Shown here: positions 35,649 through 43,497 of the stretch, in pieces | Layout of the letters: each line of letters starts with the position of its first letter | Numbering within the stretch: position 1 is the first letter of the stretch | Source: Bacteroidota bacterium | Lineage (GTDB): Bacteria > Bacteroidota > Bacteroidia > UKL13-3 | Direction of reading: 5' to 3' | Assembly (NCBI GenBank): GCA_947457395.1 | Contig: CANGVA010000015.1 | Coordinates: 1-54,093 of the forward strand | DNA: 54,093 bases | The notes under the pieces: model-generated | Databases searched by the model: none | Told to the model about the DNA's origin: nothing | Seen by the model: only the letters and a program-made list of their open reading frames with translations | Made by a program: the position numbers and the translations under genes

Positions 35649-36610
35649 TGACTAAAGTAAATGATGATATTCTTGCGCTCATTCAGCAGCTGGATGAGAA
35701 GTATAAGGCCAGTGGTCAGGATTTAAAGGCATATCTGGAAGGCCTGCTTCATGCCAACTATCTTAACTATTGGGATTATGTAGAGGTAGATACCTTGTTA
35801 TCCCTCCAAAAGCCGCGCACACCTATAAAGGATGAAATGATATTTATTATCTATCATCAAATAACGGAGTTGTATTTTAAATTAACCTTGCATGAAATGG
35901 AGCAAATTGCTGCACTGAAAAGCACTATCACGGTTTCATTCTTTACTGAGCGTCTAAAGCGTATAAATGCCTATTTCAGAAATCTGACCCGTTCATTTGA
36001 AATCATGGTAGATGGCATGGATCATAAGCAATTCTTGCAGTTTAGGATGAGTTTGCTTCCTGCCAGCGGATTTCAATCGGCCCAATACCGGATGATAGAA
36101 ATTTGCGCTACCCATTTTAACAACTTGGTTGATAAAAATCACCGGAATCAGATTAAGGCGGATGACAGCATCGCTAAAAAGTTTGAATACATTTACTGGC
36201 AGGCGGGTGCAACAGAACTTGCTACAGGTAAAAAAACATTAACGCTTACACAATTTGAAGATAAGTATGCAGGACAGTTGATAAGACTCGCTCAGGCATA
36301 TGAGAGCAAGAATATGTTGGCTGTATATGAATCTATGTCAGCATCCGATCAGCAAGATGAAGCGTTGCTTGCGCAGATGCGCCAATTTGATTTAAATGTA
36401 AATGTGAACTGGCCACTGGTTCACTATAAATCTGCTGTGCGTTATTTGCAGCGAGACCCGGAAGATATTGCAGCAACAGGAGGAACCAATTGGCAGAAAT
36501 ACTTGCCACCGCGTTTTCAAAAAAGAATATTCTATCCCACATTATGGAGTGAGCAGGAGATTGAGGAATGGGGTAAGCAGGGAATTATAGACTTACTAAA
36601 CAGCAAGTAA
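35648..36610 (+). CDS. tryptophan 2,3-dioxygenase family protein
   Basis: A 320-residue haem dioxygenase family member. Residues that bind substrate and haem in characterised enzymes can be matched: the HQITELY helix (His for the indole), QFLQFRMS (Arg for the carboxylate), SGFQSAQYR, the proximal haem His in VHYKSAVRYL, and ATGGTNWQKYL, which replaces the usual GTGGSSGYxYL but keeps the Thr. It would open L-tryptophan to N-formylkynurenine. No kynurenine-pathway gene is next to it. Its coupling to rfbC (TAATG junction) is odd, and its last 15 bases overlap the end of convergent ispD. Confidence 0.87.
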   Translation: MTKVNDDILALIQQLDEKYKASGQDLKAYLEGLLHANYLNYWDYVEVDTLLSLQKPRTPIKDEMIFIIYHQITELYFKLTLHEMEQIAALKSTITVSFFTERLKRINAYFRNLTRSFEIMVDGMDHKQFLQFRMSLLPASGFQSAQYRMIEICATHFNNLVDKNHRNQIKADDSIAKKFEYIYWQAGATELATGKKTLTLTQFEDKYAGQLIRLAQAYESKNMLAVYESMSASDQQDEALLAQMRQFDLNVNVNWPLVHYKSAVRYLQRDPEDIAATGGTNWQKYLPPRFQKRIFYPTLWSEQEIEEWGKQGIIDLLNSK

Positions 36611-37255
36611 GCAAGCCGCGATTTTCAGGTCTTCAGGCGTGGTAATTTTCAGGTTATCATAACTACCTGCAATCAGGTTAATTTGAGTTCCTGTTGCCTC
36701 CAGCACACCGGCATCATCTGTAAATTCCTGATGTGGCACCTGTGCATAGGCTAGTTTTATCTGGCTTACCTTAAAAGTTTGTGGGGTTTGTACAAGCCGG
36801 TATTCATCCCGGTTAACGTGTTTGGTGTTACCTGCATTGGTGATCTGACGAATGGAATCCTTTAGTTCCACAGCGGCAACGGCATTACCTTTTTCAGCAG
36901 CGGTTGTAAAAGATTGCAAAATAGTAGATGCATGCACGAGGGGTCTTACTCCATCATGTATGGCAACCAGCGCATCTGCTCGGGGTATACAGTCAAGGCC
37001 ATTCTGTACTGATTGAAAACGTGTTTTTCCGCCCTCGCAAAGCCTGTGTGGTAGTTGAAAGGAATAGGTAATGCATAACTCCTGCCAGTAGCTGAATTGA
37101 TCATGAGGCAATACCAAGATAATCTCGCAACCATTAAATTTTTCTAACGTATGCATAAGCAACGGCCTACCATTTAGCAGCAAGAACTGCTTAGGTACAT
37201 CAGCACCCATTCTGGTACCTGAGCCACCGGCTACAATCAGTGCATACTTTTTCAT
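36596..37255 (-). CDS. ispD: 2-C-methyl-D-erythritol 4-phosphate cytidylyltransferase
   Basis: A 219-residue IspD that makes CDP-methylerythritol in the non-mevalonate isoprenoid pathway. The N-terminal nucleotide loop ALIVAGGSGTRMGADVPKQFLLLNGRPLL, VLPHDQF, CEGGKTRFQSVQNGL, VAIHDGVRPLV, RDEYRLVQTPQTFKV and FTDDAGVLEATG are all present. It sits between queA (upstream on the same strand, with a terminator between) and the convergent TDO gene, which it overlaps by 15 bases. A -7-like box only 5 bases before the ATG suggests a leaderless or nearly leaderless mRNA. Confidence 0.95.
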   Translation of the reverse strand: MKKYALIVAGGSGTRMGADVPKQFLLLNGRPLLMHTLEKFNGCEIILVLPHDQFSYWQELCITYSFQLPHRLCEGGKTRFQSVQNGLDCIPRADALVAIHDGVRPLVHASTILQSFTTAAEKGNAVAAVELKDSIRQITNAGNTKHVNRDEYRLVQTPQTFKVSQIKLAYAQVPHQEFTDDAGVLEATGTQINLIAGSYDNLKITTPEDLKIAACLLAV

Positions 37256-37259
37256 AAGC

Positions 37260-37267
37260 CAAAAGTA
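37260..37267 (-). promoter_or_regulatory. possible -7 box just before ispD
   Basis: The minus strand reads TACTTTTG, the same octamer as before etfB. It ends 5 bases from the ispD ATG, so a transcript from it would begin at about the start codon. The match could be chance. Confidence 0.28.
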
Positions 37268-37276
37268 AGTGAATCC

Positions 37277-37314
37277 ATAAAAAAAACGTCATTCAGTTTT
37301 ACCGAATGACGTTT
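37277..37314 (-). terminator. terminator of queA
   Basis: AAACGTCATTC (37284-37294) and GAATGACGTTT (37304-37314) make an 11-bp stem with a 9-base loop. On the minus strand it continues into a T run, 25 bases after the queA stop. Confidence 0.9.
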
Positions 37315-37338
37315 AATTAACTAACAAATTAAAGTTCT

Positions 37339-38385
37339 CTATAAAATCAGCATGGCATCACCATACGCCATAAACTTGTATTTCTTTTTCATGGCTTCTT
37401 CATAGGCAGCCATTAAAAAGTCATATCCGGCAAAAGCTGCGGTCATCATAAGCAGCGTTGATTCAGGTGCGTGAAAGTTTGTTACCAGGCTATTTGCAAT
37501 ACGAAAATCGTAGTGGGGAAACATAAACCGGTCGGTCCATCCGCTAGAAGGGTTTAGCCTGTCATTGGACGAGACGGAAGATTCAATACCCCTCATAACG
37601 GATGATCCTACCGCACATACCCGTCTCTTGTTATCAAGCGCCCTGTTTACAATTTGCGAAGTATCAGCAGGGATTTCATAATATTCAGAGTCCATTTTGT
37701 GCTTGGTAAGATCTTCAACTTCAACTGGTCTGAAGGTGCCAAGACCATTGTGAAGAGTCATTTCAGAAAAGCGAATGCCTTTAATTTCTAAGCGCATCAT
37801 TAATTCTTTAGTAAAGTGGAGGCCTGCTGTTGGTGGAGATACCGCACCAATTCTGCTGGCAAAAATGGTTTGAAAACGTTCCTTGTCCTGTTTTTCTACC
37901 GGACGATTCATGTATTTCGGAACAGGCATTTCACCCAGCTTTTCTATGAGTTTCCACAATTCTTCTTCGCTGCCATCAAATAAAAATCTGATGGTACGGC
38001 CACGGGACGTGGTATTATCTACTACTTCGGCAACCAGGGTATCATCACCAAAATATAATTTATTGCCAACACGGATTTTACGCGCTGGATCAACCAGCAC
38101 ATCCCATAATTTCATTTCCTTGTTCAGTTCACGCAGGAGGAACACTTCAATTTTTGCACCTGTTTTTTCTTTGCTTCCATACAAACGTGAAGGGAAAACC
38201 TTTGTATTGTTTAATACAAATACATCACCGTCATCAAAATAATTCAGGATATCATGAAATTTTTTGTGTTCAATTTTTTGTGTATCACGGTGTAATACCA
38301 TGAGTTTTGAGTCGTGACGCACATCAGCGGGATGCTTTGCAATCAGGCTGTCGGTAAAGTTGAATTTAAACTGAGATAGTTTCAT
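37339..38385 (-). CDS. queA: S-adenosylmethionine:tRNA ribosyltransferase-isomerase
   Basis: A 348-residue QueA, which transfers and isomerises the ribosyl part of SAM onto preQ1 in tRNA to make epoxyqueuosine. Conserved stretches include [81 protein letters not shown] and the C-terminal [48 protein letters not shown]. Length is normal. It is a single-gene unit closed by a strong hairpin. No other queuosine gene is in the window. Confidence 0.96.
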   Translation of the reverse strand: MKLSQFKFNFTDSLIAKHPADVRHDSKLMVLHRDTQKIEHKKFHDILNYFDDGDVFVLNNTKVFPSRLYGSKEKTGAKIEVFLLRELNKEMKLWDVLVDPARKIRVGNKLYFGDDTLVAEVVDNTTSRGRTIRFLFDGSEEELWKLIEKLGEMPVPKYMNRPVEKQDKERFQTIFASRIGAVSPPTAGLHFTKELMMRLEIKGIRFSEMTLHNGLGTFRPVEVEDLTKHKMDSEYYEIPADTSQIVNRALDNKRRVCAVGSSVMRGIESSVSSNDRLNPSSGWTDRFMFPHYDFRIANSLVTNFHAPESTLLMMTAAFAGYDFLMAAYEEAMKKKYKFMAYGDAMLIL

Positions 38386-38506
38386 TCTGAAGAATTAAAG
38401 TAGCTAAAAAAGAGATGGACACACTTCACAGAAGATAGGCCAACTCAAAAAATTTCGGAATGCAAAACTAATCTTTAATGTGAAATTGTCAATTTTAATA
38501 TAAAAA

Positions 38507-38540
38507 ACGTGGGGCGGCTTGGTTTTACCAAGCCGCCCCA
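38507..38540 (-). terminator. terminator of the OmpA/TPR lipoprotein gene
   Basis: TGGGGCGGCTTGGT and ACCAAGCCGCCCCA form a 14-bp perfect stem around a short T loop. On the minus strand it leads into GTTTTTTA, about 25 bases after the stop at 38562. Confidence 0.93.
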
Positions 38541-38561
38541 CAGAATTTCAGTAGTCAAATA

Positions 38562-40307
38562 TTATCTGATGGCTCCTTCAAATACCGGATTGCCCCAGTA
38601 TTTAATGAATTCTACATCAGCTTTGGCATGTTGTCTTACATTGGCATTGAGCTGTACAGCTTTGGTCAGGTTCGGACTAATTAAATCCTGGTTAGAAATT
38701 CTTGCACCTATAACAGCGCGCAGATAGTAGCATTCCCAGCTCATATCTTCAGATTTCATGTTGTCCAGAGTTTGCTTTGCACCCTCGGCATTTCCGTTTA
38801 AAAGTTGCGCCAAGGCGTAGTTAAAATCAGTTGCTCCAGATTTGCCTAAAAGGCTCAGGGCCTCGCTGTAGTTGCCACGTTTAATGGCTATTACACCATT
38901 TGCATAACTTACATTGGCACCTTTGTCAGACGCTGATTTCAATAACTCAGCCGCTTTACTGAAGTTACCTGCCGTCAGGTAGGCTTCGCCAAGGTTAGCT
39001 AAAATAGGAGCATTTTCCGGAGATTTGGTGTTTGCGGTTTCCAGATTTTTGATGCCTTCTGCGGTATTACCGCTACTTAACTGGGCTGCACCCAAATCAT
39101 TGTAACCTCTCCAGTCTTCTGGATATTTAGCGATGAAGCCGGTGTATACGGTAATTTTACCTGCATTATCAGATATTTTGCCCAAACGCAACATCTCTAC
39201 ATCTGTTAACGCATTCAGATCGTTCATTTTGGCTTTCAATTCATCGTCTGTTTTGATGGGGGTTTGGCCTGTTACAACAATTTCTGATTTGCGTAGAGTA
39301 GGTAGAATGGTTTCTTTGGTTGCATTCCAGAATTTAGTTTGATTGGTTCTTAACTGAGCCTCTCTATCAATATCAGATATTCCTTTGTTTCTTACGATAG
39401 CTAAAGCGGCATCTTTATCAGGATGCGTAGAAGCCTCAACAGCTTTTTCGTATCCGGCCCAGTCTTCAGATAGTGAGTAACCCATTTTAAAGTTTTGATC
39501 ATTCACTTCGCTGAAACCTAATTTCTTTAGTTCTTTCTTGAAATAGTTGAAAGTATTTTCAGAACGCGATTTTGACAAACCTTCGTTTCTGCTTAACTCA
39601 CCATCCGGTGAAGCATATGCATTGATGCTGATGCCTGTTACCTGCCAATCTTTGTTTGCTTTTAATAAAGCCTTTAATTGGTTTATCTGTGCTTTATTGT
39701 CAAGCGATTTTCCTTTTTTGAAGGAAGCATTGAATTTAGCCTGATCTTGTGCGAAGTAAATGGCAACTGACTTACTTGCTGATGCACTGGTGTATGGTGT
39801 TTCATCATATACTACCGGCATTCCGCTTGTTTTTACCAATAATGGTGTAGTTACAATACCTTCAGCCAGTACTTTGGATTCTTTTGCACCTTCAAGTGTT
39901 TTGTACTCTGTTCCAATTTTAACAGCAAAATCAGGATACAGGGTAGAACGCATCATATCAGGATTGTATGCAATACGATCTTGGTAAGTAATTTTACCTC
40001 CTGTTTTTGAGCTGATCTTAAAGTCAACATTTTCTGTAACAGACTCACCACCGATAGTAATAGCTTTAAGAGGAATATCTCCTTTTGCCGTTTTTAGATA
40101 TGGCTGAAATTGAATGTTAGCTTTTGCATTAATGGATTTGGCAGGAATATTAGCACTCATCGTAATGGTCACGGTGTCTCCTTTAACTTCTAAAGGATTT
40201 GGTGCAACAGTGTAATTGTTGTTAAGCATATTGTTCTTTACGCCACAACTGCTTATGAAAATCATACCTGCGGTAATAATGGAAAAAATTTGCCTGAATT
40301 GTCTCAT
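38562..40307 (-). CDS. OmpA-like / TPR lipoprotein
   Basis: A 581-residue protein with a lipoprotein signal (IITAGMIFISSC; lipidated Cys near 21). A beta-rich N-terminal domain (about 30-170) precedes an OmpA-like peptidoglycan-binding segment at about 180-290, recognised from SVAIYFAQDQAKFN, WQVTGISINAYASPDGELSRNEGLSKSRSENTFNYFKKEL. The C-terminal about 200 residues are TPR repeats (WRGYNDLGAAQLSSGNTAEGIKNLETA, APILANLGEAYLTAGNFSKAAELLKSA, VSYANGVIAIKRGNYSEALSLLGKSG). It probably links the outer membrane to peptidoglycan and binds a partner through the TPRs. It is a single gene with its own strong terminator, which suggests high expression. Confidence 0.84.
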   Translation of the reverse strand: MRQFRQIFSIITAGMIFISSCGVKNNMLNNNYTVAPNPLEVKGDTVTITMSANIPAKSINAKANIQFQPYLKTAKGDIPLKAITIGGESVTENVDFKISSKTGGKITYQDRIAYNPDMMRSTLYPDFAVKIGTEYKTLEGAKESKVLAEGIVTTPLLVKTSGMPVVYDETPYTSASASKSVAIYFAQDQAKFNASFKKGKSLDNKAQINQLKALLKANKDWQVTGISINAYASPDGELSRNEGLSKSRSENTFNYFKKELKKLGFSEVNDQNFKMGYSLSEDWAGYEKAVEASTHPDKDAALAIVRNKGISDIDREAQLRTNQTKFWNATKETILPTLRKSEIVVTGQTPIKTDDELKAKMNDLNALTDVEMLRLGKISDNAGKITVYTGFIAKYPEDWRGYNDLGAAQLSSGNTAEGIKNLETANTKSPENAPILANLGEAYLTAGNFSKAAELLKSASDKGANVSYANGVIAIKRGNYSEALSLLGKSGATDFNYALAQLLNGNAEGAKQTLDNMKSEDMSWECYYLRAVIGARISNQDLISPNLTKAVQLNANVRQHAKADVEFIKYWGNPVFEGAIR

Positions 40308-40322
40308 ATTTACTTAGTTTTG
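40289..40322 (+). promoter_or_regulatory. promoter for the small ORF and ftsE
   Basis: TTTG (40289-40292) and TAGTTTTG (40315-40322) are 22 bases apart, close to the Bacteroidota -33/-7 spacing. The -33 part lies within the start of the divergent lipoprotein gene. The leader to the TTG at 40384 would be about 56 bases. Confidence 0.4.
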
Positions 40323-40383
40323 CAGTGCAATTATAAGGTATTTTGCAATATCTATTAAGGCATTTCTTAAATTTTTTAAACAA

Positions 40384-40587
40384 TTGTATATAATTAAGAT
40401 AAAAGGCAAGGCCAAAATACCTGATTACGTGCAGCTGCGTGACGATAATTTTACCCTCATAGCCTATTTTCGCACTGACCGGCCAGAACGTGCTCTTGAT
40501 AAGTGTGGATTGGCCGATAAAACTACCCAAATATTGGAAAAAGTGAGCCAGATACCTTTCGGAAAAATGGTTAAACTCGAACTTTAA
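40384..40587 (+). CDS. small conserved-looking protein preceding ftsE
   Basis: A 67-residue basic protein from TTG 40384 (MYIIKIKGKAKIPDYVQLRDDNFTLIAYF...). I do not assign a function. The sequence has a regular strand-turn-helix look: YIIKIKG, then FTLIAYFRTD, then helix KTTQILEKVSQIPFGKMVKLEL. Coding is supported by its place: it lies behind a plausible promoter, and its stop is 2 bases before the ftsE ATG, as in a coupled operon. No ATG is available in frame near the start. It has no signal peptide or membrane segment. A small cytoplasmic partner of the FtsE/ABC system is one possibility. Confidence 0.6.
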   Translation: MYIIKIKGKAKIPDYVQLRDDNFTLIAYFRTDRPERALDKCGLADKTTQILEKVSQIPFGKMVKLEL

Positions 40588-40589
40588 AA

Positions 40590-41279
40590 ATGGAACATAA
40601 AATTGTAATTGAGCTAAATGATGCCACTGTTTTTCAGGGCCACAACCTAATCTTGTCCGATGTTGATATTAAAATTGCCAAGGGTGAGTTTTGGTATCTG
40701 ATTGGGCAAACCGGTAGTGGTAAATCCAGCTTACTTAAAACCCTATATGGCGAGATTGCTTTGGAGAAGGGGGCGGGTAAAATAGCCGATTTCGACCTGT
40801 CTACACTTAAACCTAAAGACATACCTTTCTTAAGACGCAAGTTGGGTATTGTTTTTCAGGATTTTCAATTACTTACCGACCGTTCAGTTTATGAAAACCT
40901 GCGATTTGTGCTAAAAGCCACCGGTTGGAAGAGTGAAAATGACATCAAAACGCGTATTAGTGAAGTACTTGAACAAGTTGGGCTGGCTACCAAAGATTTT
41001 AAAATGCCCCATGAACTCTCAGGCGGTGAGCAGCAACGCGTGGTTATAGCCCGAGCCCTGCTTAATCATCCGGAGATTATTCTGGCCGATGAACCCACCG
41101 GTAACCTGGATCCAAAAGTGAGTGATGATATTATGAGCCTACTCATTCAAATTAGTAAGAATGGAACAGCTATTTTAATGGCTACTCATGATTACCGCAT
41201 TATTCAGAAATTTCCCGGTAAAATACTCAAGTGCGAGGCAGGTGTGGTGCATGAGGCTGATAGTGTTAGCCATTTCTAA
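40590..41279 (+). CDS. ftsE: cell-division ABC ATPase FtsE
   Basis: A 229-residue ABC ATPase with Walker A GQTGSGKSSLLKTLYGE (about 38-54), Q-loop VFQDFQLLTDRSVYENL (about 89-105), signature [33 protein letters not shown] (about 145-177) and the His switch MATHDYRI. The lipoprotein-release and MacB families share this form; LRRKLGIVFQDFQLL and the lack of a neighbouring periplasmic partner favour FtsE. With FtsX it controls cell-wall hydrolases at the septum. FtsX is not next to it: the following gene converges on the other strand and overlaps by 4 bases. It follows a 67-residue ORF by 2 bases. Confidence 0.82.
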   Translation: MEHKIVIELNDATVFQGHNLILSDVDIKIAKGEFWYLIGQTGSGKSSLLKTLYGEIALEKGAGKIADFDLSTLKPKDIPFLRRKLGIVFQDFQLLTDRSVYENLRFVLKATGWKSENDIKTRISEVLEQVGLATKDFKMPHELSGGEQQRVVIARALLNHPEIILADEPTGNLDPKVSDDIMSLLIQISKNGTAILMATHDYRIIQKFPGKILKCEAGVVHEADSVSHF

Positions 41280-42403
41280 TAGCCTTCTGCTAATCCTATA
41301 AGCCTGCGCGCGTGCTGCGCATTGCTAAATCTTTCCATCAGAACTGTTTCACGCTTTTGCACTTCTTCTCTTGTAAAAGGTTTATTTCTTAGCGCTTCTA
41401 TTATCTCAACAAAATCAGTTGCATGCTCTGCCACATGACATAACTCCTCAAGACCTGTATTGGCTACCATGGGTTTGTTTACAACCACATGTCTTCCCTG
41501 AAACAATACATTGATTAATTTGAGTTTAATACCGGTTGCCTGAAAGGTAGGTAACACATTGATCTGTGCATCCTGTATTTTTTGACTGATTTGTTCCGAA
41601 TTTAACTGTTCAAAAAGTGAAATATTGGTGCGCATGGCACAGGCCTTTTTTAGCTCTCGCGAAGGCTTGTCTCCCGCTATCTGCAGCGGAAAATCTGTTT
41701 TGGTAAAAACAGATGCGGCAAGAAATCGCGCAGCTTCATCATTTTCTCCCACACTTAACTTACCGTGGTAGCAGGCAAAATTTCCTGTTCCGGGTTGGGC
41801 AGTAACCCAATCGTTGCTGTGAAATGCAGTGATATGGTGCACTTGTTTATACAGCTTCTCCAAATAGGTTTTATCATTTTCGGAAATGGCAAAAATCAGT
41901 TGTGCATGATGCAGCACATCCTCAAATACTTTTAATCGTGCTGCTTCACGTCTGAAAAAGATTTTTTTGAAGATGTTGTTTTCTACTTCCTGCAGGTTGG
42001 CATAATAATCATGCTCTATATTATGCATGCGTACCATTTTTAACCTGTTTTTTAAATCGGGATGATTTAAGAAAAAACAGGTATGCAAACCTTCAAATAA
42101 AATAGGGGCTTCATTTTGTTTAAGGTTATACAGCAGCGCATCACTGTTGCGTGTATTTACAATATAGGGAAGCTTGCCAATAAATGGGTTTACAAAACTC
42201 CTGCGCGGATAATAGATTACCTGTTCGCACAACCGGTTTAGTTCTGTTGCAGGCGGCCTTCCGTATTCAAAGGCATGCAGTGTTATTTTGATACCGGCCT
42301 CATGCAGTGCCTTTATTTTATAATATACATCAATAACCCCACCATAGTTGGGTGGATAAGGATTATCAAACGAAACGATATGGAGTTGGGTAAGCTTGCT
42401 CAA
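41276..42403 (-). CDS. glycosyltransferase (GT4-like)
   Basis: About 375 residues from TTG 42403 (SKLTQLHIVSFDNPYPPNYGGVIDVYYKIKALHEAG). TTG overlaps the TGA of the upstream glycosyltransferase (TTGA), a typical coupled junction. The frame runs back to ATG 42484, but that reading has no family similarity and lies wholly inside the upstream gene. The N-terminal GT-B domain has the PPNYGGVIDVYYKIKALHEAGIKITLHAF sequence of Bacteroidota GT4 enzymes. The C-terminal part (INVLPTFQATGIKLKLINVLFQGRHVVVNKPMVANTGLEELC) supplies the donor site. Donor and acceptor are unknown. It is the last gene of the lolD-recQ-GT-GT operon. Confidence 0.8.
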   Translation of the reverse strand: MSKLTQLHIVSFDNPYPPNYGGVIDVYYKIKALHEAGIKITLHAFEYGRPPATELNRLCEQVIYYPRRSFVNPFIGKLPYIVNTRNSDALLYNLKQNEAPILFEGLHTCFFLNHPDLKNRLKMVRMHNIEHDYYANLQEVENNIFKKIFFRREAARLKVFEDVLHHAQLIFAISENDKTYLEKLYKQVHHITAFHSNDWVTAQPGTGNFACYHGKLSVGENDEAARFLAASVFTKTDFPLQIAGDKPSRELKKACAMRTNISLFEQLNSEQISQKIQDAQINVLPTFQATGIKLKLINVLFQGRHVVVNKPMVANTGLEELCHVAEHATDFVEIIEALRNKPFTREEVQKRETVLMERFSNAQHARRLIGLAEGY

Positions 42404-43497
42404 TGCTGTTGCAGTTGCCGGTAAAGTTGGATAAGTTGTTTTTTTTCTGTTTGCCAAGTAAAGTATTGTGCAGCTTCCGTACAACTTTTTTTCATTTGGG
42501 CATACAATACGGGGTTTGTTTCCAGTTTTTTTACTGCGGACACAATTTCATCTGTTTCACAATGACAACATAAGCCAACCATATGCTGTTGCAATATGGT
42601 TTCATATTCCGGGAAAGAGGCACAAAGCTGTGGTGTTCCTGCCTGTATATAATTAAAAAACTTGTTGCTTAAAGAGTAGTAATAACTAAGGCTTCCCGTT
42701 TGTAGCAGGTTAACGCCAAGCCAGGCTTTGGCAGTAAGTTGAGCCAGTTCATCTTTGTTGAGGTAGCCTGTGAAGGTGATCAGGCTTGTGCAGTTATTTT
42801 TTGCAGCACGCTGCATTAATTGTTCAAGCAGCGGACCATCACCTGCAATCACCAGTTTTTTATTTAATGCCGGCAATGCATCTATCATTTCTTCCAGGCC
42901 GCGACCTTCATTAATATCTCCCTGATATAAAATAAAATCTTCTTTCACTGTATCAGTCAATGTTACCATATCCGGCACATTTCTGATAACATGAAACGGA
43001 ATTTGATATGCCTTGCTAAAAATTTCTGCGAGGCTACTGCTAACCGTATAGGCCAGTTTTGCATGCGGTACCATACTATTAGCTACCAGCTGCCAAATTT
43101 TTTTTACACCCGGTCGGTTAGCTACTTCAGGCACTTCTGTAAAATATTCATGCGCATCAAATACCAGTTTTTTACTCCTTATTTTAGCTGCAATGGTGCA
43201 GGCAGCCAGGGTGTCCAGATCAACTGCACTGATGATTTCGCAGGGAGCAAACAGCAGGTATAAAAACAAACGCAGGTTGTATTCCAGATAAAAGAGTTTG
43301 CCATTTTCAAAGAAGCAGGAGAATCTTTTTTGGTAAAATGGAGCAGGAAATAGGGGAGCAGAACTTTTTCTGTTTCGGCCTGCCAGCGTTACGTCATAAC
43401 CGGCTTCTTGCAGGGCACCACAAATCCGCTTCATGCGCTGATCATGATTGAGATCGTTAGTAACGGTGAATATTATGCGTGCTTGGGTTGGCTCCAC
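42400..43497 (-). CDS. glycosyltransferase (GT4-like)
   Basis: A 365-residue GT-B transferase. TVTNDLNHDQRMKRICGALQEAGYDVTLAGR is the N-terminal acceptor domain. VFDAHEYFTEVPEV, AYTVSSSLAEIF, and the donor-domain pieces DFILYQGDINEGRGLEEMIDALPAL, LVIAGDGPLLEQL and LSNKFFNYIQAGTPQLCASFPEYETIL follow. The last has the glutamate of the E-x7-E motif at a shifted place. It is cytoplasmic or membrane-associated and adds a sugar to a surface glycan. Its first 25 bases overlap the end of recQ, and its stop overlaps the TTG start of the next glycosyltransferase. No earlier or later start fits the family better. Confidence 0.86.
   Translation of the reverse strand: MEPTQARIIFTVTNDLNHDQRMKRICGALQEAGYDVTLAGRNRKSSAPLFPAPFYQKRFSCFFENGKLFYLEYNLRLFLYLLFAPCEIISAVDLDTLAACTIAAKIRSKKLVFDAHEYFTEVPEVANRPGVKKIWQLVANSMVPHAKLAYTVSSSLAEIFSKAYQIPFHVIRNVPDMVTLTDTVKEDFILYQGDINEGRGLEEMIDALPALNKKLVIAGDGPLLEQLMQRAAKNNCTSLITFTGYLNKDELAQLTAKAWLGVNLLQTGSLSYYYSLSNKFFNYIQAGTPQLCASFPEYETILQQHMVGLCCHCETDEIVSAVKKLETNPVLYAQMKKSCTEAAQYFTWQTEKKQLIQLYRQLQQH

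Noticed and set aside
42404-42484. ATG 42484 as start of the second glycosyltransferase
   Set aside because: The added 27 residues lie inside the upstream gene, lack family similarity, and the TTGA junction gives a natural start.
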